The translations under genes and the position numbers were made by a program. From contig OZ220680.1 in assembly GCA_965116345.1 (NCBI GenBank), positions 4,270,187 to 4,334,186 on the forward strand: a DNA stretch of 64,000 nt. The letters run 5' to 3'. Shown here one piece after another: positions 1-7,817 of this stretch; position 1 is the first letter of the stretch, and each line of letters starts with the position of its first letter. A model generated the notes under the pieces. It worked only from the letters and a program-made list of their open reading frames with translations. It did not search any database and was not told the DNA's origin. This stretch comes from VXYL01 sp965116345. GTDB taxonomy: Bacteria > Pseudomonadota > Gammaproteobacteria > Pseudomonadales > Azotimanducaceae.

Positions 1-1
1 C

Positions 2-910
2 CTGCTCTACTCGCGCCGCGCGCGGCCGGCGTTCCCGCCGAACCCCGCGCGGGACGCGGGGCTGGACGGTTCGCATCCCACCTGCCGGGAGTGGTGGCGG
101 GACGGGGCGAACGGGCTGCGCGCGCGCCTGCTCGCGGAGATCGACCAGCTCACGCGCGACGAGATGGTCTACGAGCCGAACGCGATTCTGCGCGCGGAGA
201 ACCCGGGCATGTCAGTGGCGGAACTCGAGGACCTGCTGCTGCGCCGCTACCTCGCGCACCGCTCGGGGGACCGCATCGGCGTCTCGTCGGTGAGCTACGA
301 GCCGGGCGTCGCGGAGAACTACCGCATGGGCGCGCAGGGCCGCCACGGCGCGCTGGGCGGCGCGATCCACGCCACCGCGGACGTGATCGACGACGTGCTG
401 TCGATGGGCGCGGCGGGGCTCGGCATGCTGCTGCAGGGGCCCGGCAACATCGCCGCCGGCGTCGCGATCCGCGAGGGCATGCCGATCTTCCTCGCGCTGC
501 TGCTGATGGTGTTCGTGGCGGTGCTGCCGGTGCTGATGGTGTTTTCGCGCTACGACGTCTCGGTGCTGGTCACCCTGACGCTGGTGTTCTTCGGCCTGCA
601 GTTCTTCCACGTCCTGTGGGGCATGGCGTTCTGGGTGGACAACCACCTGCACGAGGCGCTCACCGGCCCGGCGGGCGCGCCCAAGGCGAACCCCATCCAG
701 GGGCTGGTGAGCCTCTGGGTGCAGCGCTTCCTCTACATCGTCTTCCCGATGGTGTGGCTGGCGGCGATCGGCTGGGTGGGCGTCAAGGCGGAGTCGGCCA
801 TGGGCGGCATCTCGAAGCTCGCCGACAGCACGGCCGGCGCGGCGCAGTCCGGCGGCGACACGGCGGTGGGAGCGGCGAAGGCCGCCGCCACGAAGGGGCG
901 CGGCAAGTGA
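2..910 (+). CDS. TraG N-terminal-like conjugative transfer protein (3' part)
   Basis: The reading frame is open from the left edge, so the true start lies outside the window; the first internal ATG is at 164. Upstream of it the frame encodes a TraG-N-like stretch with a conserved Cys followed by Trp-Trp. Three hydrophobic segments follow (about nt 480-545, 560-640 and 725-790), then an Ala/Gly-rich tail with a basic end. TraG N-terminal-family proteins are inner-membrane parts of type IV mating-pair machinery. I infer that role from the membrane layout, the motif and the mobile-element context. The 302 visible codons are only the C-terminal part, so a VirB6-like or other ICE membrane protein remains possible. 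Confidence 0.6.
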   Translation: MLYSRRARPAFPPNPARDAGLDGSHPTCREWWRDGANGLRARLLAEIDQLTRDEMVYEPNAILRAENPGMSVAELEDLLLRRYLAHRSGDRIGVSSVSYEPGVAENYRMGAQGRHGALGGAIHATADVIDDVLSMGAAGLGMLLQGPGNIAAGVAIREGMPIFLALLLMVFVAVLPVLMVFSRYDVSVLVTLTLVFFGLQFFHVLWGMAFWVDNHLHEALTGPAGAPKANPIQGLVSLWVQRFLYIVFPMVWLAAIGWVGVKAESAMGGISKLADSTAGAAQSGGDTAVGAAKAAATKGRGK

Positions 911-924
911 GCCCGCGCGGCGGG

Positions 925-1128
925 TCAGATCTCGCGGTAGCCCCGCGTCAGGCGGCTGTATTCCGGGCGCAGGCGGCACTGCGCGTCCTCGGCCTCCCTC
1001 GCGCGTTCGTCGCGGCGCGACTCGGCGAGCGCCTCGTCCGCGCCCTCGAGAAAGGCGAGGAGGAGCCTGCGGCCGAGACCCGGCCTGGCGCTGGGCGTGG
1101 ATCGGTTGCGATGTTGTTCGGAGTTCAT
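925..1128 (-). CDS. Small charged protein, unknown
   Basis: Sixty-seven residues, start ATG with a GAGGT-like ribosome site about ten bases upstream. It converges on the TraG-like gene (14-bp gap) and starts 29 bp from the GTG of the plus-strand primase gene, so the two share a very short divergent intergenic region. The middle is a Glu/Arg/Ala-rich probable helix. No family is recognised. It fills an otherwise empty gap, which supports it, but its small size limits confidence. Confidence 0.4.
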   Translation of the reverse strand: MNSEQHRNRSTPSARPGLGRRLLLAFLEGADEALAESRRDERAREAEDAQCRLRPEYSRLTRGYREI

Positions 1129-1157
1129 ATGTTCGATACCTCGTTCGGTGGCGTCAG

Positions 1158-2033
1158 GTGAGTTCCCGCGCCGGTCGCCCAGACCCCGCGGCGCGGGAAC
1201 TTGCCCGGCAGATCCACGCCCTGCCCGCGGCGCGCTACGAACTCGCGGTGTTCGACGGCCGCATGACCCGGCGCCTCTGGCGCAAACGCCAGGCGCTGCG
1301 CTCGGCGGTCTGGCTCGCCGACCGCAACCGCCGCGGCGGCCACGTCTACCTGCGCCCGGTCACCACCGCCTGCGTGCTCCTCGACGGCCTCGGCGCCGAC
1401 GCCCTGGACGCAATCCGGGCCGACGGCCTCGCCCCGGCCGCCGTGCTGGAGACCGCCCCGGGCGCGTTCGAGGCGTGGTTCCGGCTCGGCCGGGAGCTGG
1501 ACGCGAAGGTCGCCGCCTGCGTCGCGCAGGTGCTGGGCGCCCGCTACGGGACGGGTCCCGGCGCCGCCGACTGCGCCCGCCTCGGCCGCGCGGCCGGGTT
1601 CACGAACCGCACGGCGGCGCTCCGGGAATCGGACGGACGCTTTCCCCGGGTGCTGCTCGCCGACGCCCGCGGGCGGGTGACGCCCAAGGCGGACGAGCTC
1701 GTGGCCGCCGCCGAGGAATGGCTGTGCCGTCGGGCGGCGGAACGCGCGGCGCGCGGGACGGGCAAGGCCGGCGGACCGGGGCGACGCGCCGAGGAAGCGC
1801 TCGCGCGGGAGATGGCGCGGATCGCGAAGCGGCACGGGGACGCGACCGACTGGGGCCGCGCGTTCGCGGCGGCGGCCGGCCGCCTGGCGCGGGACGGCTA
1901 CGGACAGGCGGAGGTCGCCGCGGCGCTCGCGGCCTGCCCGGGCGTGCGCGCCCGCAAGGGCGGCCGGGCCGGAGAATACGCCGGGCGCACTGCCGCCTGG
2001 GCGTTCGGCGCCCTGCGCCGCCGTCCGCGCTAG
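1158..2033 (+). CDS. RepB-type DNA primase domain protein
   Basis: 291 residues from a GTG start. The first two thirds show the pattern of RepB-family plasmid primases: a YLRP strand, a GAFEAWFRLG stretch and a DCARLGRAAGFTNRT segment, which corresponds to the LAGFTNRK region of RSF1010-type RepB'. Such primases lay down primers for plasmid or transferred single-strand replication. The C-terminal third is Ala/Arg-rich helical and may be an accessory DNA-binding domain. It is followed four bases later by a small gene and then a membrane protein, which looks like one operon. Being about 290 aa it is primase-only, without a MobA relaxase domain. Confidence 0.7.
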   Translation: MSSRAGRPDPAARELARQIHALPAARYELAVFDGRMTRRLWRKRQALRSAVWLADRNRRGGHVYLRPVTTACVLLDGLGADALDAIRADGLAPAAVLETAPGAFEAWFRLGRELDAKVAACVAQVLGARYGTGPGAADCARLGRAAGFTNRTAALRESDGRFPRVLLADARGRVTPKADELVAAAEEWLCRRAAERAARGTGKAGGPGRRAEEALAREMARIAKRHGDATDWGRAFAAAAGRLARDGYGQAEVAAALAACPGVRARKGGRAGEYAGRTAAWAFGALRRRPR

Positions 2034-2037
2034 GCCG

Positions 2038-2259
2038 ATGGACGTGCCTGTCCGGACGGAGACGCGCGGCGGTCGCGACCGGGAACCGGTGCGGCCGGAC
2101 GCAGCGCGGCGCATGGCGCTCGACGGGCTCGCCCGGGCGTTCGAAGAGGCCGAGCGGGGTCGGGACTGGTTCGCCATGAAGGCCGAACTCCGGCGCGTGG
2201 AGGATGCCGTGCAGGCCGTCTGGTACGCGGCGAAGGTGCGCGACGATGGAATGCGCTGA
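2038..2259 (+). CDS. Small helical protein, unknown
   Basis: Seventy-three residues starting at an ATG four bases after the primase stop and overlapping the next gene by 14 bases, so translational coupling in one operon is likely. The sequence is basic at the N-terminus and then an amphipathic helix with several Trp/Tyr residues. No family is recognised. It is supported by tight packing between two convincing genes. Confidence 0.45.
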   Translation: MDVPVRTETRGGRDREPVRPDAARRMALDGLARAFEEAERGRDWFAMKAELRRVEDAVQAVWYAAKVRDDGMR

Positions 2260-3622
2260 ACGGCGCATCGGGCCGCGCGCGGCGACGGCCCTGCTGCTCG
2301 TCGAGGGCTACTGCTCGCTGGCGGTCGAGATGATCGCCCTGCGCGTGCTCGTGCCTGTCGCCGGCCAGTCGGTCGCCGTGACGAGCGTCGTCGTGACCGC
2401 GTTCCTGGCGGCGCTCGCGCTCGGCTACCGGTCCGGCGGGCGCTTCTCCGGAGGGATCCGGGAGAAAGTCGGCTGGAATCTGGCCGCAGCCGCCGTCTGG
2501 TCGGCGTTCTGGCTGTCCCGGTTCGGCGTGGCGCTGGCGTTCGACGCGACCGCCTGGCTGCCGCCCCTGGGACAGGTCGCCGTCTACGCGGTCGTCGGCG
2601 CCGGCCCCGCGGCGTACCTTCTGGCGGAGACCGTGGTGCTGCTGGTCGGCAGCGGCGGTCGGGCAACCGCGCCGGGGAAGGCGGGCGGCGCGTTCTCGGC
2701 GAGCACCCTCGGCAACGTGGCCGGCGGACTGCTGACGGCGCTGGTGGTCATGCAGCACCTCGGCGTGGCGGCGGCGCTCGCCCTGGCGTCGGCGCTCCTG
2801 CTCCTCGCCGCGCTCGGGGCCTGGGGGCGGCTCGACTGGCGGCTCTGGGCGCCCGGCGTCGCGGTGGCGGTGCTGGCGGGTGGCAACCTGGCCGCGGAGC
2901 GCAGCGGATACGTGCTGGCGACCGCGCACGCCGACTACGCGGTCGAGGCGGACGCGGACGGCGCGCGCTACCTGCGCGTCAACGGGCAGAACGCGAGCCG
3001 CGAGGACGGGAACGGGGTCGGGCATCCGTACATCGAGTGGATCGAGGACCGGGTCTACGAACGGGTGCCGGGCGACCGGCGGCTGCGCGTGCTGGTGGTC
3101 GGGGCCGGCGGATTCACGTTCGGGCGCGGCCGTCCCGAAGCCGCCGCGGACATCGTCTACGTGGACGTGGACGACCGCCTCGGCGAGGTGGCCGGCGCGT
3201 TCCTCGGGGCGCCGCCCCGGAGCGGGACCTACGCCGCGGTGGACGGCAGGGCGTACCTGCTGCGCCGCGAGGCCGCGTTCGACGCGATCGTGCTGGACGC
3301 GTACGCGGACCGGACCACGGTGCCGGCGCATCTGGTCACGCGGGAGTTCTTCGTGCTAGCGCGGTCCCGGCTGGCGGAGGGCGGCGCGCTCTACATGAAC
3401 CTGATCGCGCCGCCGGGGCCGGACCGGCTCGCGACGCGCATCGAGCGCACTCTGCGCGCCGTGTTCGCGTGGTGCAGGGGCCGGGTGGTGGGCGACACGT
3501 CGCGCTGGCACAATCTGGTGTTCGGCTGCGAGCGGAGCGGCCTCGACGGCGATGCCGCGGTCTATTCGGATGGCGGGCCGCGCGGCGAAACCGGCGGGTC
3601 GGCGCGCGGGCAGCGGCCGTGA
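2246..3622 (+). CDS. Fused membrane / spermidine synthase-like protein
   Basis: I chose the ATG at 2246, which overlaps the preceding small gene by 14 bp, over upstream in-frame codons. The first ~220 residues are strongly hydrophobic with about seven membrane segments. The C-terminal ~240 residues resemble the spermidine-synthase Rossmann methyltransferase fold: VLVVGAGGFTF at the SAM-type nucleotide loop, YVDVD for the acidic residue after strand 2, FDAIVLDAY for the catalytic Asp region. Fused MFS/spermidine-synthase proteins are common in proteobacteria and usually uncharacterised; polyamine synthesis is not established. It sits in the backbone operon with the primase and may be cargo. 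Confidence 0.65.
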   Translation: MECAERRIGPRAATALLLVEGYCSLAVEMIALRVLVPVAGQSVAVTSVVVTAFLAALALGYRSGGRFSGGIREKVGWNLAAAAVWSAFWLSRFGVALAFDATAWLPPLGQVAVYAVVGAGPAAYLLAETVVLLVGSGGRATAPGKAGGAFSASTLGNVAGGLLTALVVMQHLGVAAALALASALLLLAALGAWGRLDWRLWAPGVAVAVLAGGNLAAERSGYVLATAHADYAVEADADGARYLRVNGQNASREDGNGVGHPYIEWIEDRVYERVPGDRRLRVLVVGAGGFTFGRGRPEAAADIVYVDVDDRLGEVAGAFLGAPPRSGTYAAVDGRAYLLRREAAFDAIVLDAYADRTTVPAHLVTREFFVLARSRLAEGGALYMNLIAPPGPDRLATRIERTLRAVFAWCRGRVVGDTSRWHNLVFGCERSGLDGDAAVYSDGGPRGETGGSARGQRP

Positions 3623-3641
3623 GCCGGGTTCGGACAGGCCC

Positions 3642-4169
3642 GTGAGCGCGCGGCGGGTCGTGCTCGCGTCGATCACCGCGCGCCTGCTGTGGGACGGCCG
3701 CCCGGAGGACGGGCGCTTCATTCCCGGCATCGCGCACTTCCAGTCGGGCGTGGCGGCGCTGCGCCGCGCCGGGGACCCGGCGGCGATGGCGCGGCTCAAG
3801 GAGATCGACGCGGCGCTGACGGCGGCGGAGGGTGCGGTGAACCGCTGGGCGCTGGGGGTCGCCGCGTTCGCGCGGGACGAGCTGGCGGACGCGGTGCCGG
3901 GGCCTCCGGCATGGGGGGACTCGGCGGAGCGCAGGATTCGCGTCCGCGCGGGCGAGGCGGTGCGGCTCGCGGCGCTGATCGGCGCGTTCGACGCAACCTG
4001 CGCGGCGACCGCCGCCGCCACGGCGGCGGCCCGGGAGCGCCGCGTCTTCAATCCCCACCACGCCCGCATCGCCGACGGCGCCCGCATGATCCGCCGGATC
4101 GCCGACCTCGGCCACGCCGGGGGACTCGCGTGCCGGCGTCGGCGGTGCGCGCGGGGGCCGCGGGCGTAG
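3642..4169 (+). CDS. Conserved ICE-like protein, function unknown
   Basis: I chose the GTG at 3642, 19 bp after the previous stop, giving 175 residues. It is largely helical and Ala/Arg-rich with an N-terminal strand ending ARLLWDGRPEDGRF. That stretch faintly recalls the TRHAxRLWxGRxE segment of PFL_4669/AcaB-type ICE proteins, but the rest does not convince me. It is the last gene of the plus-strand operon: a strong terminator follows immediately. The final ~15 residues are Arg-rich and may be read-through of non-conserved sequence. Confidence 0.45.
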   Translation: MSARRVVLASITARLLWDGRPEDGRFIPGIAHFQSGVAALRRAGDPAAMARLKEIDAALTAAEGAVNRWALGVAAFARDELADAVPGPPAWGDSAERRIRVRAGEAVRLAALIGAFDATCAATAAATAAARERRVFNPHHARIADGARMIRRIADLGHAGGLACRRRRCARGPRA

Positions 4170-4172
4170 CCC

Positions 4173-4198
4173 GCGTCGTAGCGTGGGGCTACGACTTT
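4173..4198 (+). terminator. Rho-independent terminator of the left operon
   Basis: Perfect 8-bp stem GTCGTAGC / GCTACGAC with a 5-base loop, followed directly by TTTTT. It begins four bases after the stop at 4169 and would end the operon that starts with the primase gene. Confidence 0.85.
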
Positions 4199-4409
4199 TT
4201 AGCTTGCGCCGGCGCGGCAGCGGGGGTATCAAGGATCCCGCTTACGTGCCGGGCTCGTCCTGGCGTTGCCGCCCTCCGGGGTGGCGTCCAAGCAAGGTGC
4301 CGCGCGCATGCGCGGCGTGAAACGTCCGGGCCGTTCCGGCCCATCCCGTCGGGGAACCTCCCCCGGCGGGCGAGGTTCGCTGGCGGGCATCTCATCGGAG
4401 GAAACCCCA

Positions 4410-4541
4410 GTGGACCGACGCCATTCGGTGTGGGCGCCCGGTGACTCCCAGAGGCTGCTCGAGCTGATGCACACGGCGATCGTCGTGGGCACCGCGATAG
4501 CGGCCATGTGGGGTCTGTTGGACCTGTTCAACGTGGTGTGA
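4410..4541 (+). CDS. 43-residue single-span membrane protein
   Basis: GTG start preceded by a good ribosome site (GGAGG with eight-base spacing). The 43-residue product has a polar N-terminus (DRRHSVWAPGDSQR) and then one hydrophobic helix that ends the protein (LELMHTAIVVGTAIAAMWGLL). That suggests a tail-anchored inner-membrane microprotein. A longer in-frame extension to 4266 exists but lacks a ribosome site and has random Arg/Gly-rich composition. A stem GGACCTCTCCCC / GGGGAGGGGTCC follows the stop. Function unknown. Confidence 0.5.
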   Translation: MDRRHSVWAPGDSQRLLELMHTAIVVGTAIAAMWGLLDLFNVV

Positions 4542-4786
4542 CGCACTTCAGCGGAAGGACCTCTCCCCTCGGGGAGGGGTCCGACCGCGTTCGCGTCGAG
4601 GCCGGCCGGCCGATTGCTGGATGGAAGGGTACCGTGGGCAGTGTACGGGGGCGCCGTATGCGCCGCACGGGGATGGACGGTGGGATCGGGATTGGAGGGC
4701 GGTTCGGCGGATAGTGCGGGGATCGTGGAGTGCCGCGCCGGCCCCGAAGGGCCGACGCGGCGCGGCGTGGACGACGGCCCTCACAG

Positions 4787-5110
4787 TCAGGCTTGCGCCC
4801 AGGTGTGCCGGTGGCCCCAGCCCCGCGCCTCCCGCTCGAGGCGGCGCTGTTCCGGAGCGCGCGGCTCTCCCGTCCTGTGGTCGATCTCCTGCAGGGCGAG
4901 TCCGCCCGCCGAGGATCTGACCACGCGGTGGTTGAGGCAGCACAAGCCGCGGCTCGCGCAGCCGCAATGCGGCCAGCTGCCGGTCTCGCGCGCCTGTTCC
5001 GCCAGCCAGCAGAACAGGTCGCCCTCGTCCTCCAGCCCCATGCCCTCCGCGACCGCGCGGCCGTGGAGGCTGTCGTCGTCGACGACGTCCAGTCCAAACA
5101 GTGTGTCCAT
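4787..5110 (-). CDS. Cys-rich small protein, unknown
   Basis: 107 residues, ATG start with AAGGGA upstream. A cluster WPHCGCASRGLCCLNHRVV holds four Cys and two His within about 20 residues and could bind a metal. With E1 removed, this gene would lie directly downstream of the small gene split by E1 (22313 to 5278) and its terminator, in the same orientation, so it belongs to the minus-strand backbone run. No family recognised. The 245 bp between it and the 43-residue gene show no other gene. Confidence 0.45.
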   Translation of the reverse strand: MDTLFGLDVVDDDSLHGRAVAEGMGLEDEGDLFCWLAEQARETGSWPHCGCASRGLCCLNHRVVRSSAGGLALQEIDHRTGEPRAPEQRRLEREARGWGHRHTWAQA

Positions 5111-5220
5111 GATGAACGTTCCCTTGGACCGTCGGAGCGGACCCGCCGGGCGCCGCCCCGACGGGTTGAGTGGGCCTTGCGGCCCGGTTGTGTTTACGCC
5201 GCTCGCGCGGCGCTACTGCG

Positions 5221-5249
5221 AAAAAGAAAGGGGGCACTGCTGCCCCCTT
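5221..5249 (-). terminator. Terminator of the gene interrupted by E1
   Basis: On the minus strand the stem is AAGGGGGCA / TGCCCCCTT with a 4-base loop, followed by a run TTTCTTTTT. It lies 28 bp beyond the displaced stop codon at 5278. Its real partner gene now starts at 22313, on the far side of the 16.8-kb element. Confidence 0.8.
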
Positions 5250-5277
5250 CCACCGTCACGGCTTCGACGCGCTGGGC

Positions 5278-5312
5278 TCAGCTGGCCTGGCTCTCCTCGC
5301 GCGGACGCGGGG
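5278..5312 (-). pseudogene. Displaced 3' end of the small gene split by E1
   Basis: On the minus strand this segment reads PRPREESQAS then a stop. Joining it to the frame that ends at 22091 through the shared 9-bp core gives an uninterrupted C-terminus, ...LVALPPRPREESQAS-stop. That replaces the unnatural tail HRQTGINLLI now encoded inside E1. The correct frame, the natural stop and the terminator 28 bp later together make the assignment strong. Confidence 0.85.
5304..5312. repeat. E1 left attachment core
   Basis: GACGCGGGG, identical to 22091-22099. Crossing over here restores the reading frame of the host gene. Confidence 0.8.
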
Positions 5313-5370
5313 AAACCGAACCCAGGGTTTTTGGACGTTTCAGGACATGTCCCAAGGTTCGTTTAACCGT

Positions 5371-5458
5371 TTGATAAACATAAAGTTTTTGACGCTCCAC
5401 GTCTCATTTCGGCACACTGCATCGACGCAAAATTACGTCGTGACAGGAGTACTGAAAC
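5371..5458 (+). promoter_or_regulatory. Leader and promoter of the E1 integrase
   Basis: Starts with TTGATAAACAT followed by AAAG and TTTTTGAC, then a CTGCATCG motif that recurs at the same relative place upstream of the E2 integrase. A -35-like TTGACG overlaps the T run; the -10 is not clear. The ribosome site is AGGAG about ten bases before the ATG. The TTGATAAACAT motif recurs at 11055, 37973 and 40852, always upstream of recombinase-type operons of these elements, so it may be an arm-type or operator site. Confidence 0.5.
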
Positions 5459-6625
5459 ATGAAGAAACGACCCACCATGCTGACCGCCACCTTCGTCAGA
5501 ATCGTCAACGTCCCCGGGCGCTACGGCGACGGGCGCGGCGGTCTCGGCCTGACCTTGCTCGTGCAGCCCTCGTCCCGCCACGGCCTGTGCAAGTCGTGGG
5601 GCCAGAGCGTGCGCATCGACGGCAGGCGCACCACCATCGGCCTCGGCCGGTATCCCGTGGTCACCCTGGCCAAAGCCCGCGAACGCGCGCTCGAGAACGC
5701 CCGCGCGATTGACGAAGGACGCGACCCGCGCCAGACATCGACCGCCGTTCCGACCTTCGCGAAAGCGCTTGAGACCGTAATCGCGATTCACGCGGAGAAC
5801 TGGAAGGACCGCGCCCGGTCCGAACAGCAGTGGCGGGCGAGCCTGCGCGACTACGCGATGCCGCGCCTGGCCGACAAGCCCGTCGACGAGATCGACACCG
5901 CCGACGTGATGGCCGTGCTGCTCCCCATCTGGTCCACCAAGCGGGTGACCGCCAAGCGTGTCCGGCAGCGCATCGCCGCGGTGATGAAGTGGGCGGTCGC
6001 GCAAGGCTTCCGGCAGGACGACCCGGCGGGCGACGCCATCTCGGCCGCGCTGCCGAAGAACACGGTCCCGCAACAGCACCAGCGCGCGCTGCCGCACGGC
6101 GAGGTCGGGGCGGCGCTCGACCGGGTGCGCCGCTCGCGGGCGTACCGCGGCACCGTGCTCGCGTTCGAGTTCCTCGTGCTCACCGCCTGCCGCAACGGCG
6201 AGGTCCGCGGAACCCGGTGGGACGAGATCGACACCGCCGGGGCGGTCTGGACGATTCCCGCCGGGCGCATGAAGGCGGCGAGGGAGCACCGCGTTCCACT
6301 GTCGCCCCGTGCGCTCGAAGTCCTCGACGAGGCGCGGCAACTCGCCGATCCGCGCGGGCTGGTGTTCCCGTCGCCGACCGGGAGGACGCTCAGCCAGTCC
6401 ACCATGCCGTCGCTGCTGCGCGACCTGGAGATCGGCGCGGTGCCGCACGGCTTCCGCTCCAGCTTCCGGGACTGGGCCGCCGAATGCACCGACTACCCCC
6501 GCGAGATCTGCGAGCTGGCGCTGGCGCACGTCAACAGCGACCGGGTGGAGGCCGCCTACCGGCGCAGCGACCTGTTCGAGAAACGGCGTGTCCTGATGGC
6601 GGACTGGGCCGCGTACATTGCCTGA
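5459..6625 (+). CDS. int: Tyrosine integrase of E1 (P4/CP4-57 type)
   Basis: 388 residues. The N-terminal ~90 residues are the arm-binding DUF4102-type domain (RYGDGRGGLGLTLLV, then TTIGLGRYPVVTLAKARERA). The C-terminal catalytic domain shows the first Arg in TACRNGEVRG, the H-x-x-R box in PHGFRSSFRDW, the second His in LALAHVNSDRVE and the nucleophile Tyr in EAAYRRSDLF. All catalytic residues are present, so it is probably active. It excises or integrates E1 at the 9-bp core. It is closely similar along its full length to the E2 integrase at 38062. It sits 147 bp inside the left core, as expected for this class. Confidence 0.93.
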   Translation: MKKRPTMLTATFVRIVNVPGRYGDGRGGLGLTLLVQPSSRHGLCKSWGQSVRIDGRRTTIGLGRYPVVTLAKARERALENARAIDEGRDPRQTSTAVPTFAKALETVIAIHAENWKDRARSEQQWRASLRDYAMPRLADKPVDEIDTADVMAVLLPIWSTKRVTAKRVRQRIAAVMKWAVAQGFRQDDPAGDAISAALPKNTVPQQHQRALPHGEVGAALDRVRRSRAYRGTVLAFEFLVLTACRNGEVRGTRWDEIDTAGAVWTIPAGRMKAAREHRVPLSPRALEVLDEARQLADPRGLVFPSPTGRTLSQSTMPSLLRDLEIGAVPHGFRSSFRDWAAECTDYPREICELALAHVNSDRVEAAYRRSDLFEKRRVLMADWAAYIA

Positions 6626-6649
6626 GAGAGCATCGATTCGCCGAAACCG

Positions 6650-6699
6650 GGTCAAGGGCCGGTAGGGCGTCCGGCTATGCCGGGCGCGCACCCTTGACG
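6650..6699. repeat. GTCAAGGG/CCCTTGAC inverted repeat after the integrase
   Basis: Arms GTCAAGGG (from 6651) and CCCTTGAC (to 6698) around an internal GC-rich hairpin. The segment from here to GATCATACGC at about 6710-6719 is conserved after the E2 integrase (39250-39318), where the arms have decayed. GATCATACGC marks the left edge of variable region A. It may terminate the integrase transcript or mark the cargo boundary. Confidence 0.6.
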
Positions 6700-6724
6700 C
6701 GGCGGAGGCGATCATACGCTGCCC

Positions 6725-6813
6725 GCAGGGAGCGGGCGGGCGACAGTTGCCCGCGGCATCGCGGGACTCGTCGCGGCTTCCTTCCGCGACCTCGCAACCC
6801 GCCCGCTCCCTGC
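6725..6813. repeat. Cloverleaf-like 89-bp palindrome
   Basis: Perfect 16-bp outer arms, GCAGGGAGCGGGCGGG at 6725-6740 and its exact complement at 6798-6813. They enclose two further perfect hairpins, CCCGCG-GCAT-CGCGGG and GTCGCGG-CTTCCTT-CCGCGAC. The shape is a stem with two side hairpins. It is at the left edge of variable region A and absent from the same place in E2. The rest of 6626-7142 shows no convincing gene. Confidence 0.7.
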
Positions 6814-7142
6814 CTTCGCGGCGAGCGATCTCCCCGCGGCCTGTTCGCGAAATTCCGGGACACGGGTTCCGTCCGGTCTTCCATCCGGGATGCCGGACAT
6901 CGGGCGGACTGTGCCGTCGATGCCAGTTCCGGGGGAGGGCGCGTCCCGGTGGGACCGGGCCCTAGTCGGCTTCGCCGACCCGAGCCCGCTGGCGCGGTCT
7001 CGGCCCATTCGGGTGACGGTCCCTCGCGCTTCCGCCCTCCGGGCGGCGAGGCCGCACCACGCCTCCCCCACCACGCCTCCCACTCGCCTTTGACCCGGTA
7101 GCTCCTGTAGCCTGTGCAACCCTCAATCGCCAAGCAAGGGCC

Positions 7143-7733
7143 ATGGAAGTCACCGCGTACCGGCTGCTCTACGACAACATCCACGACTTCAAAACGACGG
7201 CAAGTCGCATCGAAACGGAAATTCGGCGTCACGGCATACGGGACAACAGTGATGATCCGGTCCCCGAAATGCATGGTCGCGCCCATCACGATATGTGGGT
7301 CTCGATGAAGAGCGTTTCCCACTTCAATCTCGGGATCGCCCTGGAGTTGATGCTCAAACTGCTCCTGTTCCTCAACAACGTCGCCATCCCCCACGACCAT
7401 CTCTTGGTGAAGCTGCATGACCAGCTGCCTGCGGAGCGTCAGGCCCAATTGGAGGCGGCCTATCAAGCGAGCAGGGCATCCGTACGGGCAGGCCACGACC
7501 TCATTGCGTTCATCAACGTGGCGTCTCCCACATCACTGCCATCTAGGCCGCCCAACCGGGACATTTTGACCCTAAGGGGATTCTTCGAGTATTTCGACGA
7601 GGACGTGATCCTCTGGCAGAAACGCTACTCTTGGGAACTGGTCGACAGTGGCCGCTGCCGCCATTGCCTCAGCGACATCTCTGTGTTCGTCGCGTTGATC
7701 AACCGCGTCATGGCCGACGTTGAACGATTCTGA
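7143..7733 (+). CDS. HEPN-like domain protein (putative defence or toxin)
   Basis: 196 residues, ATG preceded by CAAGGG. A hydrophobic helix with an acidic residue (FNLGIALELMLKLLLFLNN) is followed by HDHLLVKLHDQLPAERQ. This matches the ExxLK ... HDLxxLxxxL pattern of HEPN-like proteins related to the abortive-infection group. HEPN domains are often RNases in toxin-antitoxin or anti-phage systems; the full R-x4-6-H catalytic motif is not obvious. It stands alone in variable region A, with no nucleotidyltransferase partner beside it. Lower G+C than the backbone supports recent acquisition. Confidence 0.5.
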   Translation: MEVTAYRLLYDNIHDFKTTASRIETEIRRHGIRDNSDDPVPEMHGRAHHDMWVSMKSVSHFNLGIALELMLKLLLFLNNVAIPHDHLLVKLHDQLPAERQAQLEAAYQASRASVRAGHDLIAFINVASPTSLPSRPPNRDILTLRGFFEYFDEDVILWQKRYSWELVDSGRCRHCLSDISVFVALINRVMADVERF

Positions 7734-7817
7734 CCGCTGGCCGGCCTACATCGCCATCCGGGGATCCTGAGCTTCAGTTCTCCGGCCGCATCGCCGCGTC
7801 AAGGATCGTCGAGGCTT

